The notes beneath the pieces are model-generated. The model did not search any database, was not told where the DNA came from, and was given only the letters and a program-made list of their open reading frames with translations. The translations under genes and the position numbers were made by a program. From B25-G16 sp964549945 (GTDB lineage: Bacteria; Desulfobacterota; DSM-4660; Desulfatiglandales; B25-G16), in the NCBI GenBank assembly GCA_964549945.1, contig CAZJXD010000113.1, positions 1 through 15,035 on the forward strand: a stretch of 15,035 nt of DNA, in the 5' to 3' direction. Positions 12,962 through 15,035 of the stretch are shown here, piece by piece; position 1 is the stretch's first letter; each line of letters opens with the position of its first letter.

Positions 12962-13523
12962 AATCTCAAACTCCTTTTTTCATTATGGTGAAGAAGCAGA
13001 TCAAGCCTGGCGTATGTCGCTCTATAATAATCCCCCTATCTCCGGTTACCGCGGCGCTCTCGTAGAAGCGTTCGTATAATCATAAAAGGATCACACGGGC
13101 ATTAGGTCCGAGATAAGAGGGTCAAGACCGCCATGCGATGATTTCTCCTTTTCTATCATCGCACGCACGGGGCGACGATTCAAACACACTCAAAGGGCAT
13201 TGTCAACACCAAAGCCGAAGCAATACATGCGCAGGCATACCACGAGTATGAATCCATTATCAAACACGGTGGTGCATCCAGGGGGACCAACGAACGATAA
13301 AGGATATACTATGCGTTTTGTGTTGACTTTTAGGGATATTTATGATTATCGACGTATCAGCCCTGCGGGGAAAAGCCTCTTTTGAGAGCGAGAAGGTCTG
13401 CTCAGTTCGAGGCACGAATGGGATTACAAAGCCCTTTGAATACGCCTTTCCGCGCTGCATAGCTCCTCTCAAACGAACTCCTGATTTTTTCATAACTGTC
13501 TGCAAGAGAAAGGGGAGTATTTT
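12962..13523. other. Divergent intergenic region between AOR 2 and the SDR operon
   Basis: No convincing gene in about 560 bases. It holds the 30-base inverted repeat at 13134-13163 and a possible plus-strand -35 box TTGACT (13323-13328) with a poor -10 region, about 200 bases before the small ORF. Reading frames here lack motifs and ribosome binding sites. Confidence 0.5.
13134..13163. promoter_or_regulatory. Perfect inverted repeat, operator candidate
   Basis: TGCGATGAT (13134-13142) and ATCATCGCA (13155-13163), perfect 9-base arms with a 12-base pyrimidine-rich spacer. It lies between the divergent second AOR gene and the SDR operon, about 170 bases upstream of the AOR start, a position fitting a dimeric regulator. 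A transcript hairpin is also possible, but no T-run follows either arm. Confidence 0.4.
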
Positions 13524-13664
13524 ATGGAGAAGATTTTTTACGATCATCTAACGTGGCCGGAGATCAAGGAGATGGGGATGATGAGGGAAAAGGCGTATGA
13601 AACAACCTTACAGCTAAAGGACCTGCTGGATCCAGTGCCTCGCCAGGTTCGGGATAAAGGGTGA
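13524..13664 (+). CDS. Small 46-residue protein upstream of the SDR
   Basis: Short frame beginning MEKIFYDHLTWPEIKEMG with a strong ribosome binding site (AGGGGAG, seven bases before ATG). Its stop is only four bases before the SDR start, so the two are probably co-translated. The LTWPEIKEM string resembles the first lines of creatininase-type hydrolases, but the catalytic body of such an enzyme is missing; it could be a truncated gene start or a genuine small protein. No domain is identifiable in the second half, which is charged and probably helical. Confidence 0.5.
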   Translation: MEKIFYDHLTWPEIKEMGMMREKAYETTLQLKDLLDPVPRQVRDKG

Positions 13665-13668
13665 TGCG

Positions 13669-14427
13669 ATGAAACTCCTTGACCGCATTGCGCTCGTTAC
13701 AGGCGGATCCCGGGGCATTGGCAGGGCCACGTGCATCGCCATGGCAAGACAGGGCGCCCACGTGGTTGTCAATTACCATGAGAACCAAGCAGCCGCGGAG
13801 GAGGTTCAAAAAGAGATCGAACGTCAGGGCCGGCAAGCCATGGTTTATCGGGCCGATGTTTCCAAGCTCACTATCGTCCAGGCCATGTTCCGGAGTGTTA
13901 TCGAGAGATTCGGGCGAGTGGATATTCTCGTCAACAACGCCGGCGGCGGATTGGGTTATAATAAGCCAATTCAAGAGATCTCCGAGGAGGATTGGGACCG
14001 GCTAGTAGACTTCAACCTCAAAGGGGTGTTTAATTGCTGTAGGGAAGCGTCTCGATTCATGATCAAGCAGGAAGGAGGAAAAATCATCAATATCTCATCC
14101 CAAATGGCCCGCCGTGGCATGAGCAGATCCTCACTACCCTATGTCGCTGCCAAGGCAGGCGTATTTGGTATCACCAGAAATCTGGCCAGGCAATTGGCTC
14201 CTTATCACATTACAGTCAACACCGTTGCCCCTGGAAGCATAGAGACAGAACGTCACTTGGCGGAGAAAACTCCTGAACAGAGAAACGCCCTCATCAAGGA
14301 GATCCCGCTTGGTCGCACGGGAACCCCGGAAGAAGTGGCAGCGGCGGTGGTGTTTCTCGCATCCGATGATGCAAATTTCATCACGGGAGCTATCCTGGAT
14401 ATAAATGGTGGTACATACCTCCCGTAA
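13669..14427 (+). CDS. Short-chain dehydrogenase/reductase (FabG-like SDR)
   Basis: 252 residues, typical of classical SDRs. It is expected to interconvert a keto group and an alcohol with NAD(P)H. Rossmann-fold cofactor motif TGGSRGIG (11-18), NNAG (89-92), catalytic Tyr158 and Lys162 (YVAAK) with Ser144 in NISSQ, and the PGSIET loop (188-193) after the active site. The spacing Ser to Tyr is one residue longer than usual. The C-terminal ITGAILDINGG stretch (238-248) is characteristic of FabG-like enzymes. Asn35 and Tyr36 follow the second beta strand where an acidic residue would mark NAD; this favours NADP(H), but weakly. Start ATG 13669 lies four bases after the small ORF; GGGTGA may serve as ribosome binding site. 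It could act on 3-oxoacyl-ACP/CoA or another ketone; context does not decide. Confidence 0.92.
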   Translation: MKLLDRIALVTGGSRGIGRATCIAMARQGAHVVVNYHENQAAAEEVQKEIERQGRQAMVYRADVSKLTIVQAMFRSVIERFGRVDILVNNAGGGLGYNKPIQEISEEDWDRLVDFNLKGVFNCCREASRFMIKQEGGKIINISSQMARRGMSRSSLPYVAAKAGVFGITRNLARQLAPYHITVNTVAPGSIETERHLAEKTPEQRNALIKEIPLGRTGTPEEVAAAVVFLASDDANFITGAILDINGGTYLP

Positions 14428-14908
14428 AGCGTTTTTCAAGGTGAATCACTCATTCCTATTCCCCCGAGCTATTTTTTGCTTGACATAGGGCCGAGTAGCT
14501 GATACCGACTTTCGGGGAGTTGATTCTTGGTCTGGCGCCTGAATACAGGATATTCATGAAGCAAGTGTTTAGAGGGGTATGGATAGAGACCGGTTGGTGC
14601 GTCGAATTCACCCGGCGCGCGGGCTGGAACATCAGCCTCAAGGGGTATATCTGGAGCAAAGGGCTGTGTTGGTGATTCTTACGTGTGGAAATCAAGATAT
14701 CAGATCTGACCAAGACGTATAGCTTGCCACTATACATGTTATCCGTTGCCTACCCATCATCGACGTAGAAGCCTAATCCTGCCTTTTTCTGAAATGATCT
14801 TCTCGAGTTCGGGGTTCGTAAAGGCCGGTCACCCCTAAGGACAGGCTGGTTCCCCGGGATAGGGCATGGGTTTATTCAATGCAGTAACACCCTTGGGTTT
14901 CAAGTACT
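14428..14908. other. Intergenic region with decayed-looking sequence
   Basis: About 480 bases without an intact gene. A TTGACA box (14480-14485) with a weak TACCGA 17 bases downstream is a possible promoter. The plus-strand frame just after it (GELILGLAPEYRIFMKQVF and onward) stays open for about 58 codons without a good start. An ABC-ATPase-like N-terminal fragment lies at 14685-14768. Nothing identifiable from 14770 to 14908. Confidence 0.45.
14685..14768 (+). pseudogene. Possible N-terminal fragment of an ABC transporter ATPase
   Basis: A GTG-started frame of 27 codons whose first twelve residues (VEIKISDLTKTY) have the pattern of the first beta strand of ABC ATPases (M-x-I-x-I-x-x-L-x-K-x-Y). 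The similarity breaks off after that and the frame stops at 14768; no Walker A follows. The permease-like gene starting at 14909 makes a broken transporter operon plausible. The evidence is one short stretch, so chance is possible. Confidence 0.25.
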
Positions 14909-15035
14909 ATGTCTAATTTTTTTGCACTGACTTACAGGAAGGTATCCCGTGAAAAGGTGATGTATTCGCTTTTTCTCCTTTCCCTGGTTGTCTTGGCCCT
15001 CTTTCTCTTGTATCCCCTCATCATTCTGTTTTACA
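14909..15035 (+). CDS. Probable ABC transporter permease, N-terminus only (cut by window end)
   Basis: Open frame from ATG 14909 to the end of the window (42 codons). After a basic N-terminus (YRKVSREK) comes a long hydrophobic segment (LFLLSLVVLALFLLYPLIIL), the usual first transmembrane helix of binding-protein-dependent permeases of the ThiP/AfuB/ModB kind, which often ends in a YP-hydrophobic pattern. ATG 14960 is an alternative start. The ribosome binding site is weak for both. The cargo cannot be told from this part; with two tungsten enzymes nearby an oxyanion or metal is a guess. Confidence 0.5.
   Translation, partial: MSNFFALTYRKVSREKVMYSLFLLSLVVLALFLLYPLIILFY

Noticed and set aside
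14456..14737. 93-codon minus-strand frame near the right edge
   Set aside because: No motif or start signal, and the translation looks random; treated as intergenic.
1..15035. CRISPR array
   Set aside because: No regularly spaced direct repeats anywhere in the window; the recurring elements are attC arms and isolated inverted repeats.

Overview
The window looks like a piece of an anaerobic bacterial genome, most likely a Desulfobacterota (deltaproteobacterial) sulfate-reducing or syntrophic type. That assignment is an inference from gene content: two tungsten-type aldehyde:ferredoxin oxidoreductases (AORs), a 2x[4Fe-4S] ferredoxin, an acyl-CoA dehydrogenase and a divergent biotin-dependent-type carboxyltransferase. 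There is no rRNA or other phylogenetic marker to settle it.

Left part (1 to about 2.7 kb). This is an integron cassette array read on the minus strand. Three attC-like sites (702-767, 1864-1949, 2633-2693) end in integrase core sites (GTTAGAC, GTTGGGC, GTTAGGG, the last one base off consensus). All three fold into imperfect hairpins. They delimit three cassettes: a nucleotidyltransferase + HEPN pair of toxin-antitoxin type, a stand-alone RelA/SpoT-domain alarmone synthetase with a C-terminal extension, and an orphan membrane-anchored protein. No integrase gene is visible, so this is either the distal part of an array or an attC cluster lacking an integrase. The HEPN reading frame runs right through its attC and overlaps the RelA start by ATGA, so its tail is encoded by the recombination site.

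Boundary (about 2.69 to 3.05 kb). Directly at the attC next to the nucleotidyltransferase, in the opposite orientation, lies what reads as domain I of a group IIC-attC intron. It is cut at the position where such introns insert (GTTGT^). It has lost its reverse transcriptase and 3' domains, and it is itself interrupted by an AT-rich stretch and a palindromic repeat. An AT-rich 0.5 kb leader follows.

Right part (3.6 to 15 kb). This is catabolic chromosome. An acyl-CoA dehydrogenase (+) converges on a ferredoxin-AOR operon (-). Then come a PycB/OadA-type carboxyltransferase (+), a six-bladed NHL propeller protein (+), a small cupin (-), a second, divergent AOR (-) and a short-ORF/SDR operon (+). 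At the right edge are a possible ABC ATPase fragment and the start of a probable ABC transporter permease. Together these genes suggest interconversion of acids, aldehydes and CoA thioesters with ferredoxin as electron carrier; the actual substrate cannot be read from the sequence. No BCCP, biotin carboxylase or tungstopterin-synthesis gene is in the window.
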